The position numbers and the translations under genes are program-made. This document shows positions 39,476 through 47,279 of a DNA stretch of 64,000 bases, one piece after another (within the stretch, counting starts at the first letter, position 1; each line of letters starts with the position of its first letter). The stretch is from DAHUXD01 sp963805495. Its GTDB lineage: Bacteria > Acidobacteriota > Thermoanaerobaculia > UBA5066 > Gp7-AA6. The stretch is from positions 992,001-1,056,000 of the forward strand of contig CAWDUQ010000001.1 in the NCBI GenBank assembly GCA_963805495.1, read 5' to 3'. Under the pieces are notes generated by a model. It had not been told where the DNA came from and searched no databases. It worked only from the letters and a program-made list of their open reading frames with translations.

Positions 39476-40918
39476 TTGCTCCTCCTACGCCTCTGTGCAC
39501 TCCTGGCGGCGCTCGGGGCGAGTGTGGGGACCCCGACGGTGACCCCCCGCGGCCCGCTTTCCGGTAAAGACGTGACCCCCGAGGCGGAGCGAACGCTTCG
39601 CCGCGTCGTTCTCGGGCTCGAGCCGAACGAGACCAGGCTCTTCATGCTTCCGGAAACGGCGGCCTGGGACCCCAGGACGAAGGACCCCCGTGTGCGCTGG
39701 CTGCGCCGGCAGCTCTACCGGTTCCGCTTCGAGCTCGGCCACGGCCAGATCTTTCGCTATGCGAGGCCCCAGACCCGGTTTTTCCTGGCCGTTCCCGGTC
39801 CCGGCTCGGCGCCGGGGTCCCTGGGAAACGAAGAGCAGGTCTTCCGGGAGTACCTCCGGGAGCGCGTGGGCTGGTCGGATGCCACCATCGACGAGCGCGT
39901 GCGTTTTTTTCCGGCTGCCAAACCCGTGCCCTACCCGCAGGACATGGCGGAGCCCATCGGATACGACGCGTCGGGGCGGCTCATCCTCGGTCTCGGCAGC
40001 GACGCCGAGTCCTTTTACCGGGGGGCGTCGCAGTCCCTCGCCGCGGCGTATCCGGACGAGTTCGTCATCCGCGACCTGCCCGGCATCAACACCGAGGGAG
40101 GCGACATCGGCCTCGTCCGGCTGCCCGAGGGCGGCGTGGGACTCCTGATCGGGCACCACCGCGTCGTGCGGTACGTCGAGCGGCGGTACCCCGGGACGGA
40201 CCCGGCCGCTCCGATCCCCGACGCCCGCGTCGAGGAGGCGCGGCGCGCGTACCAGGCCGCCTTCGGAGGGATCGAAACGATCATCGTGGGCCGCGAAGCG
40301 CTGCGCGATCCGGGTCTCGCGAACCCCGAGATCTTCCATCTCGACATGCTCGTCGGCGTGCTGCGAACGCCGTCGGGCGTCGTGGCGTTCGTGCCGACCT
40401 ACGAGGCGAACCTGCCGGTCGACGCCCACAGCCACGAGCCGCTGCCGGCCGAGGAGGTGCGCCGCTTCCAGGCCCAGTACGATCGGACCGCCCGCGAGCT
40501 CGAGGCTCGGGGCTACCGGGTCGCCCGCGTTCCGTTCGCCGACCATCCCGCCCGGAGCCCCGTGGGTGTCGGCAAGTTCGTCGACCCGGGTGACGGGCGT
40601 CCCTGGGTCGTTCTCGGGCGGTACCCGGACCATCTTTCGTCCTCGCCGGCCGGCAGCGCCCAGGCCCAGCTGCAGCGGGCATTCGAGGCCCTCGACGACG
40701 CGGTCCTGGCCTGGCGGCATCGGCCGACCGACGATCGGTGGGCCGCCGTTCGAGCCGCGGTGGACGCGGCCTGGAAGCAGATGGACGCCTCGGCGGCCGC
40801 CCCCAACAGGATGTTCGACCTTCAGCGCCGGGTCTACGAGTCCTACGGCGTCAGCGTGCTGGGCCTCCCCATTTATCCGACGGGGGACGGCGGCGTGCAC
40901 TGCGTCGTCCTGAAGTAA
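39476..40918 (+). CDS. Secreted pentein-fold hydrolase, agmatine-deiminase-like
   Basis: A 480-residue protein with a probable signal peptide (about 1-18) and the guanidino-modifying enzyme pattern in the second half: EGGD at 207-210, His288-x-Asp290 (FHLDML) and Cys476 in GGVHC, five residues from the C-terminus. These are the positions of the catalytic acid, His and Cys in agmatine and arginine deiminases. The long N-terminal part (20-200) is not typical. Export and divergence mean that the substrate is uncertain; agmatine, arginine or protein arginine are possible. The only start in frame is TTG 39476. It converges with recQ with 6 bases between. Confidence 0.75.
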   Translation: MLLLRLCALLAALGASVGTPTVTPRGPLSGKDVTPEAERTLRRVVLGLEPNETRLFMLPETAAWDPRTKDPRVRWLRRQLYRFRFELGHGQIFRYARPQTRFFLAVPGPGSAPGSLGNEEQVFREYLRERVGWSDATIDERVRFFPAAKPVPYPQDMAEPIGYDASGRLILGLGSDAESFYRGASQSLAAAYPDEFVIRDLPGINTEGGDIGLVRLPEGGVGLLIGHHRVVRYVERRYPGTDPAAPIPDARVEEARRAYQAAFGGIETIIVGREALRDPGLANPEIFHLDMLVGVLRTPSGVVAFVPTYEANLPVDAHSHEPLPAEEVRRFQAQYDRTARELEARGYRVARVPFADHPARSPVGVGKFVDPGDGRPWVVLGRYPDHLSSSPAGSAQAQLQRAFEALDDAVLAWRHRPTDDRWAAVRAAVDAAWKQMDASAAAPNRMFDLQRRVYESYGVSVLGLPIYPTGDGGVHCVVLK

Positions 40919-40924
40919 CTCCCT

Positions 40925-42760
40925 TCAGACCGTGTCGGCTCCCACGAGGGCGAGCAGGTCTTTCCCGTACGCCTCGAGCTTCGCGGGGCCGATGCCGGGG
41001 ATCTCGGAGAGGGCGTCGAGCGTCGAGGGCCGGGCCGCGGCGAGCGCGGCGAGGGTCCGGTCGTGGAGCACGACGTAGGCGGGCACGGAGCGGCGCGCGG
41101 CCTCGACCCGGCGCCACTCGCGCAGGGCCTCCATCCGCGAAGGGTCCGCCGGCCCCGCCGCTGCCGCGAGGGTCTTCGAGAGCTTACGGCGCTTCGTCCT
41201 CGGGCGCGGCGGTTCCGGGAGCGTGAGGGCGACGAGCGGAGTCCGCCCGGCCATGACGTCGCGGCCCGCCGGCGTCAGGGCGAGCGTTCGGAAAGAGTCG
41301 TCGGTCGCGGCGATCAACCCCCCGCCCTGCGCGGCGTCGATCCAGTCTCCGACGGTCCGGGCGCTCTCGCCCGCGAGAATCCCGGTCGTCGAGAGTCGGG
41401 TGAGCGATTCGGGTAGCCCTTCGATCTCGCCCGTCAGCATCGCCACGAGCTTGCGCTTGCCCCATCGCTCCCCGCCCCGCGCGACGCCGGAGAGGATCTT
41501 GCGCAGGCGCAGGAGGTCTTCCTCCGACAGCTCCCGGCGGCGGACGCAGTTGCCGCAGAATCCGCAGTCCGCCGGCGCTTCCCGCTCTCCGAAGTAGCGC
41601 AGGAGCGTGGCGCGGTAGCAGCCGGCGGAATCGGCATAGGCGATCATGCGCGCGAGCTTTCTCGACTCGAGCTCCCGGCGGTCGTTTCCCTGGACGGACT
41701 CCTCGACCTGCTCGATCAAGAACTCCCGCGTCCGCACGTCGACGTAGTTCCAGAGCAGAGTCGCCTCCGCGCGCCGTCCGTCCCGTCCGCCGCGGCCGAT
41801 CTCCTGGTAGTACGCCTCGAGCGAGCCGGGGATCTCGAAGTGCACGACGGCCTCGATGTCCGGCCGGTCGATCCCCATTCCGAATGCATTGGTGGCGCAC
41901 ACGACCGAAAGTGTCCCGTCGGCGAAGCGGTCCTGCACGCGCGTGCGCTCGGGCTCCTCCATTCCCGCGTGGTACGCGGCGGCGGCGATGCCGGCCGCCC
42001 GCAGCGCCTCCGCGGCGCGCGCGGCGCTCTTGCGGGTGGAGGCGTAGACCAGCGCCCGGCGCCGTCCGACGAGCTCGGGCAGGAGGGCGCGCTTCTCGAT
42101 CTCGCCGGAAACCCGGCGTACGTCGAGGAAGAGGTTTGGCCGGTCGAAGCCCGCGACGAAGACTTCGGGGTCCTCGAGACCGAGGAGGCCGACGATGTCC
42201 CGGCGGACCTCCGGGGTTGCCGTGGCCGTGAAGGCCAGGATCGGGGGCCGGCCGACGGCCCCATCCGCCCGGCGGCAGCCTCGCGCGGCGGCGGCGAGGG
42301 AGCGGTAGTCGGGCCGGAAGTCGTGGCCCCACTCGGAGACGCAGTGGGCCTCGTCGACCGCAAAGCGCGCGAGGGGAGAAGCCTCGAGAAGGCGCCGGAA
42401 GGCGTCCGAGGCGAAGCGCTCGGGGGCCACGTAGAGGAGCCGCAGGCGCCCCTCCCGCATCGCCGCCTCGGCGGCGCGCCGTTCGGACGGGCTCGCGAGG
42501 GAATGCAGGGCCGCCGCGGGGATGCCTTTCCGGACGAGCTCGTCGACCTGGTCCTTCATGAGGGCGATGAGCGGCGAGACCACCAGCGTCGTGCCGGGCA
42601 GCAAGAGGGCCGGGAGCTGGTAGCCGATCGATTTGCCCGATCCGGTCGGCATCACGGCGAGCAGGTCCCGGCCCTGCAGCGCGGCGCGCACGATTTCTTC
42701 CTGGCCGGCGCGGAAGGAATCGTGGCCGAAATGGCGCCGCAGCGCGGCACGGGCGTCCAT
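40925..42760 (-). CDS. recQ: ATP-dependent DNA helicase RecQ
   Basis: 3'-5' helicase of the RecF repair pathway. 611 residues: motif 0/I with TGSGKS at 39-44, DEAH box (VDEAHCVSEWGHDFRPDY), helicase C domain (ATNAFGMGIDRPD), RQC zinc site (CGFCGNC preceded by a Cys in AGC), and a C-terminal HRDC domain (ALREWRR...SEIPGIGPAKLEAYGKDLL). The open frame extends to 43036 through typA, which is a shadow. ATG 42760 follows CATAAT by 7 bases; ATG 42769 is the alternative. Confidence 0.96.
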   Translation of the reverse strand: MDARAALRRHFGHDSFRAGQEEIVRAALQGRDLLAVMPTGSGKSIGYQLPALLLPGTTLVVSPLIALMKDQVDELVRKGIPAAALHSLASPSERRAAEAAMREGRLRLLYVAPERFASDAFRRLLEASPLARFAVDEAHCVSEWGHDFRPDYRSLAAAARGCRRADGAVGRPPILAFTATATPEVRRDIVGLLGLEDPEVFVAGFDRPNLFLDVRRVSGEIEKRALLPELVGRRRALVYASTRKSAARAAEALRAAGIAAAAYHAGMEEPERTRVQDRFADGTLSVVCATNAFGMGIDRPDIEAVVHFEIPGSLEAYYQEIGRGGRDGRRAEATLLWNYVDVRTREFLIEQVEESVQGNDRRELESRKLARMIAYADSAGCYRATLLRYFGEREAPADCGFCGNCVRRRELSEEDLLRLRKILSGVARGGERWGKRKLVAMLTGEIEGLPESLTRLSTTGILAGESARTVGDWIDAAQGGGLIAATDDSFRTLALTPAGRDVMAGRTPLVALTLPEPPRPRTKRRKLSKTLAAAAGPADPSRMEALREWRRVEAARRSVPAYVVLHDRTLAALAAARPSTLDALSEIPGIGPAKLEAYGKDLLALVGADTV

Positions 42761-42767
42761 GGGCGGC

Positions 42768-42773
42768 ATTATG
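42768..42773 (-). promoter_or_regulatory. Putative -10 box of leaderless recQ transcript
   Basis: CATAAT on the minus strand ends 7 bases before the recQ ATG at 42760. It lies next to the typA -35 element on the other strand, so the two promoters overlap back to back. Confidence 0.4.
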
Positions 42774-42777
42774 ACGG

Positions 42778-42805
42778 CTGACAAGCGGGGTCGTCCCGGT
42801 ATAGT
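42778..42805 (+). promoter_or_regulatory. Promoter of typA
   Basis: CTGACA (42778-42783), 16-base spacer, TATAGT (42800-42805), 13 bases before the typA ATG. Good match to a housekeeping promoter. Confidence 0.6.
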
Positions 42806-42818
42806 CTCCGCTGTTCTC

Positions 42819-44669
42819 ATGGATTCGACCGAGACCCTCACTCCGCCGGCCGCCACCCGGGCCGACCGCCGCGCGATCGCCATCGTCGCGCACGTCGACC
42901 ACGGGAAGACGACGCTCGTCGACGCGTTGCTCAAGCAGTGCGGGACGTTCCGTGTCGGCCAGCACGTGGACGAGCTCGTCATGGATTCGGGGGAGCTCGA
43001 GAAGGAGCGCGGGATCACGATCCTCGCCAAGAACACGTCCGTCCACTACAAGGACGTGATCATCAACATCGTCGACACGCCGGGCCACCGGGACTTCGGC
43101 TCGGAGGTCGAGCGGATCCTGTCGATGGTCGAAGGCGTCCTTCTGCTGGTGGACGCCTCCGAAGGCCCCCTGCCCCAGACGCGCTTCGTCCTCAAGAAGG
43201 CGCTCGAGGGCAACAAGCGGCCGATCGTCCTGATCAACAAGATCGACCGTGCGGACGCGCGCACGGCCGAGGTCGAAGAGGAGATCCACGACCTGTTCCT
43301 GTCGCTCGCGACCGAGGAGCACCACCTGAACTTCGAGGTGCTCTACGGCTCCGGGCGCCTGGGATACGTCTCCCGGGACCCGAACGCGAAGGAGGGCGAC
43401 TTGAAGCCTCTCCTCGACGCGATCCTGGAGCACATCCCGGCCCCGGTCGTGGGCGACTCGCACTTCAAGATGATCGTCGCCAACATCGACTACTCGGACT
43501 ACCTCGGGCGGCTGGCCGTCGGCCGGATCTTCTCGGGCAAGGTCTCCAAGGCGATCGAGCTCGCGGCCGTGCGCCCGGACGGGTCGATCGTCGAGAAGGG
43601 CAAGGCCGGAAAGATCTACATGTTCGAAGGGATCGTCCGGGTCGACGTGGCCGAGGCGTCGGCGGGCGACATCATCGTGCTGTCGGGCTTCCCGGACATC
43701 GAGATCGGCCAGACGATACTGGACCTCGAGGATCCGACACCGCTTTCCGGCATCCGGGTGGATGAGCCGACGCTCTCGATGGAGTTCCGGATCAACGACT
43801 CGCCGATGTCGGGGCTTTCGGGCAAGTACGTCACCAGCCGTCACCTGCTCGAGCGGCTCGAGAAAGAGCTCGAGAAGAACGTCGGCCTCCGGATGGACAG
43901 GATGAGGGAAACGGACTCGTTCCTCGTGCTCGGGCGTGGCGAACTCTCCCTCGCGATCCTCGCCGAGACCATGCGCCGCGAAGGCTACGAATTCTCGCTT
44001 GGCCGGCCGCAGGTGATCTTCCGCCGGGCCGAGAACGGGGAGCTCCTCGAGCCCTACGAGGAGCTCGTCATCGACTGCGCGGAGGAATTTACGGGAGCGG
44101 TCATCTCCGCCGTGGGCGAGCGCAAGGGCGAGCTGAAGCACATGGGCAAGCACGGCGACCGCGTGCGCCTCGAGTTCACGATCCCGTCGCGGGGGCTGCT
44201 GGGCTTCCGCCTCGAGTTTCTGACGCTGACCAAGGGCACGGCCCTCATGAACCACCTGTTCGACCAGTACGGCCCCCACCGCGGGCCGCTGCCGAATCGG
44301 ATGAAGGGGGCCATGATCGCCAAGGAGGGCGGGGACGTGACGGGCTTCGCCCTCGATCGCCTGGCCGACCGCGGCATCTTCTTCGTGAAGCCGGGCGACA
44401 AGGTCTACGCGGGCCAGATCGTGGGCGAGCAGGTCAAGGACAGCGACATGGTCATCCAGCCGTGCGAGAAGAAGCATCTGACCAACATGCGCGCCTCCGG
44501 CTCCGACTTTGCCATCAAGCTCACGCCCGCCCGCGAGCTCAACATCGAGCAGGCGATCGAGTGGATCAACGACGACGAGCTCGTCGAGGTTGCCCCGGCG
44601 GCGATCCGCGTCCGCAAGCGGACGCTCGACCACAGCCTGCGCAAGGTCCGGGCGAAAACGACGGCGTAG
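42819..44669 (+). CDS. typA: GTP-binding protein TypA/BipA
   Basis: Ribosome-associated translational GTPase that helps large-subunit assembly and stress growth. 616 residues: G1 AHVDHGKTT, switch region ERGITILAKNTSV, G3 DTPGHRDFG, G4 NKIDR, EF-G like domains III and V, and the TypA-specific C-terminal domain ending in NIEQAIEWINDDELVEVAP. Complete and standard in length. It diverges from recQ with overlapping promoters. Confidence 0.97.
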   Translation: MDSTETLTPPAATRADRRAIAIVAHVDHGKTTLVDALLKQCGTFRVGQHVDELVMDSGELEKERGITILAKNTSVHYKDVIINIVDTPGHRDFGSEVERILSMVEGVLLLVDASEGPLPQTRFVLKKALEGNKRPIVLINKIDRADARTAEVEEEIHDLFLSLATEEHHLNFEVLYGSGRLGYVSRDPNAKEGDLKPLLDAILEHIPAPVVGDSHFKMIVANIDYSDYLGRLAVGRIFSGKVSKAIELAAVRPDGSIVEKGKAGKIYMFEGIVRVDVAEASAGDIIVLSGFPDIEIGQTILDLEDPTPLSGIRVDEPTLSMEFRINDSPMSGLSGKYVTSRHLLERLEKELEKNVGLRMDRMRETDSFLVLGRGELSLAILAETMRREGYEFSLGRPQVIFRRAENGELLEPYEELVIDCAEEFTGAVISAVGERKGELKHMGKHGDRVRLEFTIPSRGLLGFRLEFLTLTKGTALMNHLFDQYGPHRGPLPNRMKGAMIAKEGGDVTGFALDRLADRGIFFVKPGDKVYAGQIVGEQVKDSDMVIQPCEKKHLTNMRASGSDFAIKLTPARELNIEQAIEWINDDELVEVAPAAIRVRKRTLDHSLRKVRAKTTA

Positions 44670-44737
44670 GTCCGGCCGCCCGTCCCCCCGAATCCCGATC
44701 GCTCCAACCCGGGCTTGACGAGCAGCCCGCTGCAGCG

Positions 44738-47176
44738 CTACTGAAGCGCGAACGTCTTGACGATGAACACCGCCATCTGTCCCCGGGTGTTGTTGTTGCC
44801 GGGGCAGTAGTTGCCGCCGCCGCAGCCGGTGGTGACCTGCTCCGCCGCCAGCTGCTCGATCCAATCGGCGAAGATCGAGGGACAGGGGACGTCGGTGAAG
44901 TCCCCGTTGCACATCGGCGGGACGTAGCTCGATCCGTGCTCGGCCTTCAGCAGGAACACCGCCATCTGATCGCGGCGGACCGGGTTGGCCGGGCAGTAGT
45001 TGGGGCCGCCGCATCCGCCGGTGATGCCCTCGGCGGCGAGCGCCTCGATCCACGGGGCGAAGATGTTTGAGCAGGGCACGTCGGCGAAGGTGCCGACGCA
45101 GGGCGGCGGCGCGTAGCAGAGGCCGTGCTTGGCCTTCAAGAGGAAGACCGCCATCTGCTGCCGGAGCGTCGCCAGGTTAACCCCGAAGTTTCCGCCGCCG
45201 ACACCGGCCGTGATGCCGTTCGAAACGAGCTTGATGACGTTCGCGTAGAACTGGTTGGCCGGGGGGACGTCGGCAAAGTGGGAGACGAAGGCTTTCGGTA
45301 GCGTTCCATTCGTGCCATTCGGGTTCATGACGACGAGATCGTTCGCCACACCCGGCGGCAGGGCCGGTGTCATGGCCGTCAGCGTCGTGGCGTTGGTGAC
45401 GTTGACGCCGGTCGCCGGGCTGCCACCCACCGACAGGGTCGCCCCGGCTTCGAAGTCCGTGCCCTTGACGGTGATGGCGGTGCCTCCCGCCGGCGGGCCG
45501 GCCGTGGGCGTGACGGAAAACGCGAGCCGCTGCGAGAACTCCGACGAATTGCCGGCCGGGTCCGTCGCAATCGCCGAGATGCGCGCTCCGACTTCGGTCG
45601 TGACCGGAAGCGTCACGTCGAAGGTCGCGTCGCCGTTGCCGTCGGTCGTCACCTGCGTCGATCCGATGTACGCCTGGCCCTCCACGAACTCGCGGGGGAA
45701 GTTGGAGCAGGCGGGATTCCCGTAGAAGTCGATGTCATACGTGGTCGAGGCCATGCTCCCGAGCCGGCCCACGATGCGCGTGCTCGCGGTTCCGGAAGTC
45801 GCGGAGTGCTCGACGAGCGAAAGGAGCGGAAAATTCTGAAGGTTGTTCCCGCCGGTGTCACCGTCGCCCGCGTCGTTCGGCGTCACGCCGTCGGGGGACC
45901 CGCTGGCCATGTTGTCGATGCCGACGCCCTCGTTGTCGAAGATGGAGTTTCCGCGAATCGTCGTGCGCGGACTCGCGGGCACGTACACTCCAACCCCCGT
46001 TTGAAACGATCCCGTGATGTGCGTGTGGGCGATGATGTTGCCTTCCCCGGGCCCCGTCCCGCCGATGACGTTGTCCGGGGCTCCGGCGTGGATGCCGCGA
46101 TCGGCGTTGCCGAGGTCGAGCGTGCCGGTGAGGTCGGTGCCGATGAAGTTGCCCTGGACCGTCGAAAAGAGCGGGGCCGAGGATGAACCGAGGACCAGGC
46201 CGATTCCCGAGTTTGCCGAAATGACGTTACCGGCGCCGGCGGCGGTGCCTCCGAGCGTCACGTGGGTGGCCTCGATGTCGACGCCATAGGCGCCGTTGCC
46301 GAGAGGCTGGGTCCCCGAGACGTCGACGCCGATGAAGTTGCCCGCGACGACCGATCCGCTTCCGTTGAAGAGGCTGACCCCGTTGTAGTTGTTTCCGGAG
46401 ATGCAGTTGCGCGCCCCAGGGGACGTGCCGCCGATCAGGGCGTTGGTCGCCTGCCTCAGCTCGATGCCCACGGCGCCGTTCGGCAGCGCCGCGGTGCCGG
46501 TGACATCCGTCCCGATCAGGTTGCCCTGGATGATGAGCCCGGCGGGTCCGCTCGGTCCCATGCCCAGGGTGATCTTGTTCAAGCCGCCGGAGATGAGATT
46601 GCGGGCCGCGGGCGTCGTTCCGCCGATCCGGAGGTTCGCGGGAGCGACGCCGAAGATCTGATTGTCCGGGAACCCGGAGTCGGAGGTCGTCCCGGCGGGA
46701 TCCGTGCCGATGAAGTTGCCCTCGATGACGGCGTTCGACGCCGAGCTCTCGACGCGGATGCCCGTTCCGTCGCAGCCGTTGATGACGAGGCCCCGGATCG
46801 TCGAGTCGGACGCGGCGAGGTCGAGGCAGACTCCGAACAGCGGCAGCGCGCTGCCGTCAATTTGGATGACGAGCACCGTGTCGAGGCCCTGGCTCGTGTC
46901 CTGCGTGTTCGGCGAGGAGCCCGGCTGCGTGTAGCCGTCGAGCGTGACCGGATCCGTGATGTTCGGCAGAGCCGTTGCGAGCGAGATGGTCTGGACGCCC
47001 GAGCCCACGATGTTGAACGCGATCGTGTCGGCACCCGGGTTGGCATTGGCGTCGAGGATGGCCTGCCGCAACGACCCCGCCCCGGAGTCGGCGGTGGTGG
47101 TGACGGTGAATGTCGTGGCGGAGAGCGGCGCCGCGAACAGGGCGAGGACCGGGGCCAGGCGGAAGAGTTGCTTCAT
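44738..47176 (-). CDS. Beta-helix/TIG/SLH surface protein 1
   Basis: A 812-residue exported protein: signal peptide (1-20), VTTTADSGAGSLRQAILDAN, a right-handed beta-helix to about 500 built of GN-IGTD-TGT and GG--AARN-ISGN turns, a beta domain with a TTDGNGDATFDVTLP strand, a TIG-like domain (SVTPTAGPPAGGTAITVKG), and three SLH-like repeats from about 635 (FADVP...VSNGITAG; FADVPCSNIFAPWIE; FTDVPCPSIFADWIE), ending KTFALQ. SLH modules normally tie proteins to the wall. AAGGAGG precedes the ATG. Leftmost gene of the array, with a hairpin in its leader. Confidence 0.88.
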   Translation of the reverse strand: MKQLFRLAPVLALFAAPLSATTFTVTTTADSGAGSLRQAILDANANPGADTIAFNIVGSGVQTISLATALPNITDPVTLDGYTQPGSSPNTQDTSQGLDTVLVIQIDGSALPLFGVCLDLAASDSTIRGLVINGCDGTGIRVESSASNAVIEGNFIGTDPAGTTSDSGFPDNQIFGVAPANLRIGGTTPAARNLISGGLNKITLGMGPSGPAGLIIQGNLIGTDVTGTAALPNGAVGIELRQATNALIGGTSPGARNCISGNNYNGVSLFNGSGSVVAGNFIGVDVSGTQPLGNGAYGVDIEATHVTLGGTAAGAGNVISANSGIGLVLGSSSAPLFSTVQGNFIGTDLTGTLDLGNADRGIHAGAPDNVIGGTGPGEGNIIAHTHITGSFQTGVGVYVPASPRTTIRGNSIFDNEGVGIDNMASGSPDGVTPNDAGDGDTGGNNLQNFPLLSLVEHSATSGTASTRIVGRLGSMASTTYDIDFYGNPACSNFPREFVEGQAYIGSTQVTTDGNGDATFDVTLPVTTEVGARISAIATDPAGNSSEFSQRLAFSVTPTAGPPAGGTAITVKGTDFEAGATLSVGGSPATGVNVTNATTLTAMTPALPPGVANDLVVMNPNGTNGTLPKAFVSHFADVPPANQFYANVIKLVSNGITAGVGGGNFGVNLATLRQQMAVFLLKAKHGLCYAPPPCVGTFADVPCSNIFAPWIEALAAEGITGGCGGPNYCPANPVRRDQMAVFLLKAEHGSSYVPPMCNGDFTDVPCPSIFADWIEQLAAEQVTTGCGGGNYCPGNNNTRGQMAVFIVKTFALQ

Positions 47177-47189
47177 GGCAGCCTCCTTG

Positions 47190-47212
47190 CCCCAACCCTT
47201 TCACGATTGGGG
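47190..47212 (-). promoter_or_regulatory. Leader hairpin before array gene 1
   Basis: CCCCAA (47207-47212 on the minus strand) pairs with TTGGGG (47195-47190), loop 11 bases, ending 3 bases before the AAGGAGG ribosome site. It could hide or expose that site; no ligand motif is recognised. Confidence 0.35.
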
Positions 47213-47279
47213 GGACCCGATCAACGCCGAGAATCCCCGGAGCGGCGATGTCGTGCCACCCCGGGGTTGTTTCGGGGGG

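Noticed and set aside
44670..44737. Small RNA or terminator between typA and the array
   Set aside because: The 68 bases are C/G-rich with no convincing stem-loop followed by T residues; nothing can be supported.
41184..45053. A 1289-residue open frame on the minus strand
   Set aside because: It joins out-of-frame parts of recQ, the antisense of typA and part of array gene 1. No consistent protein sequence.
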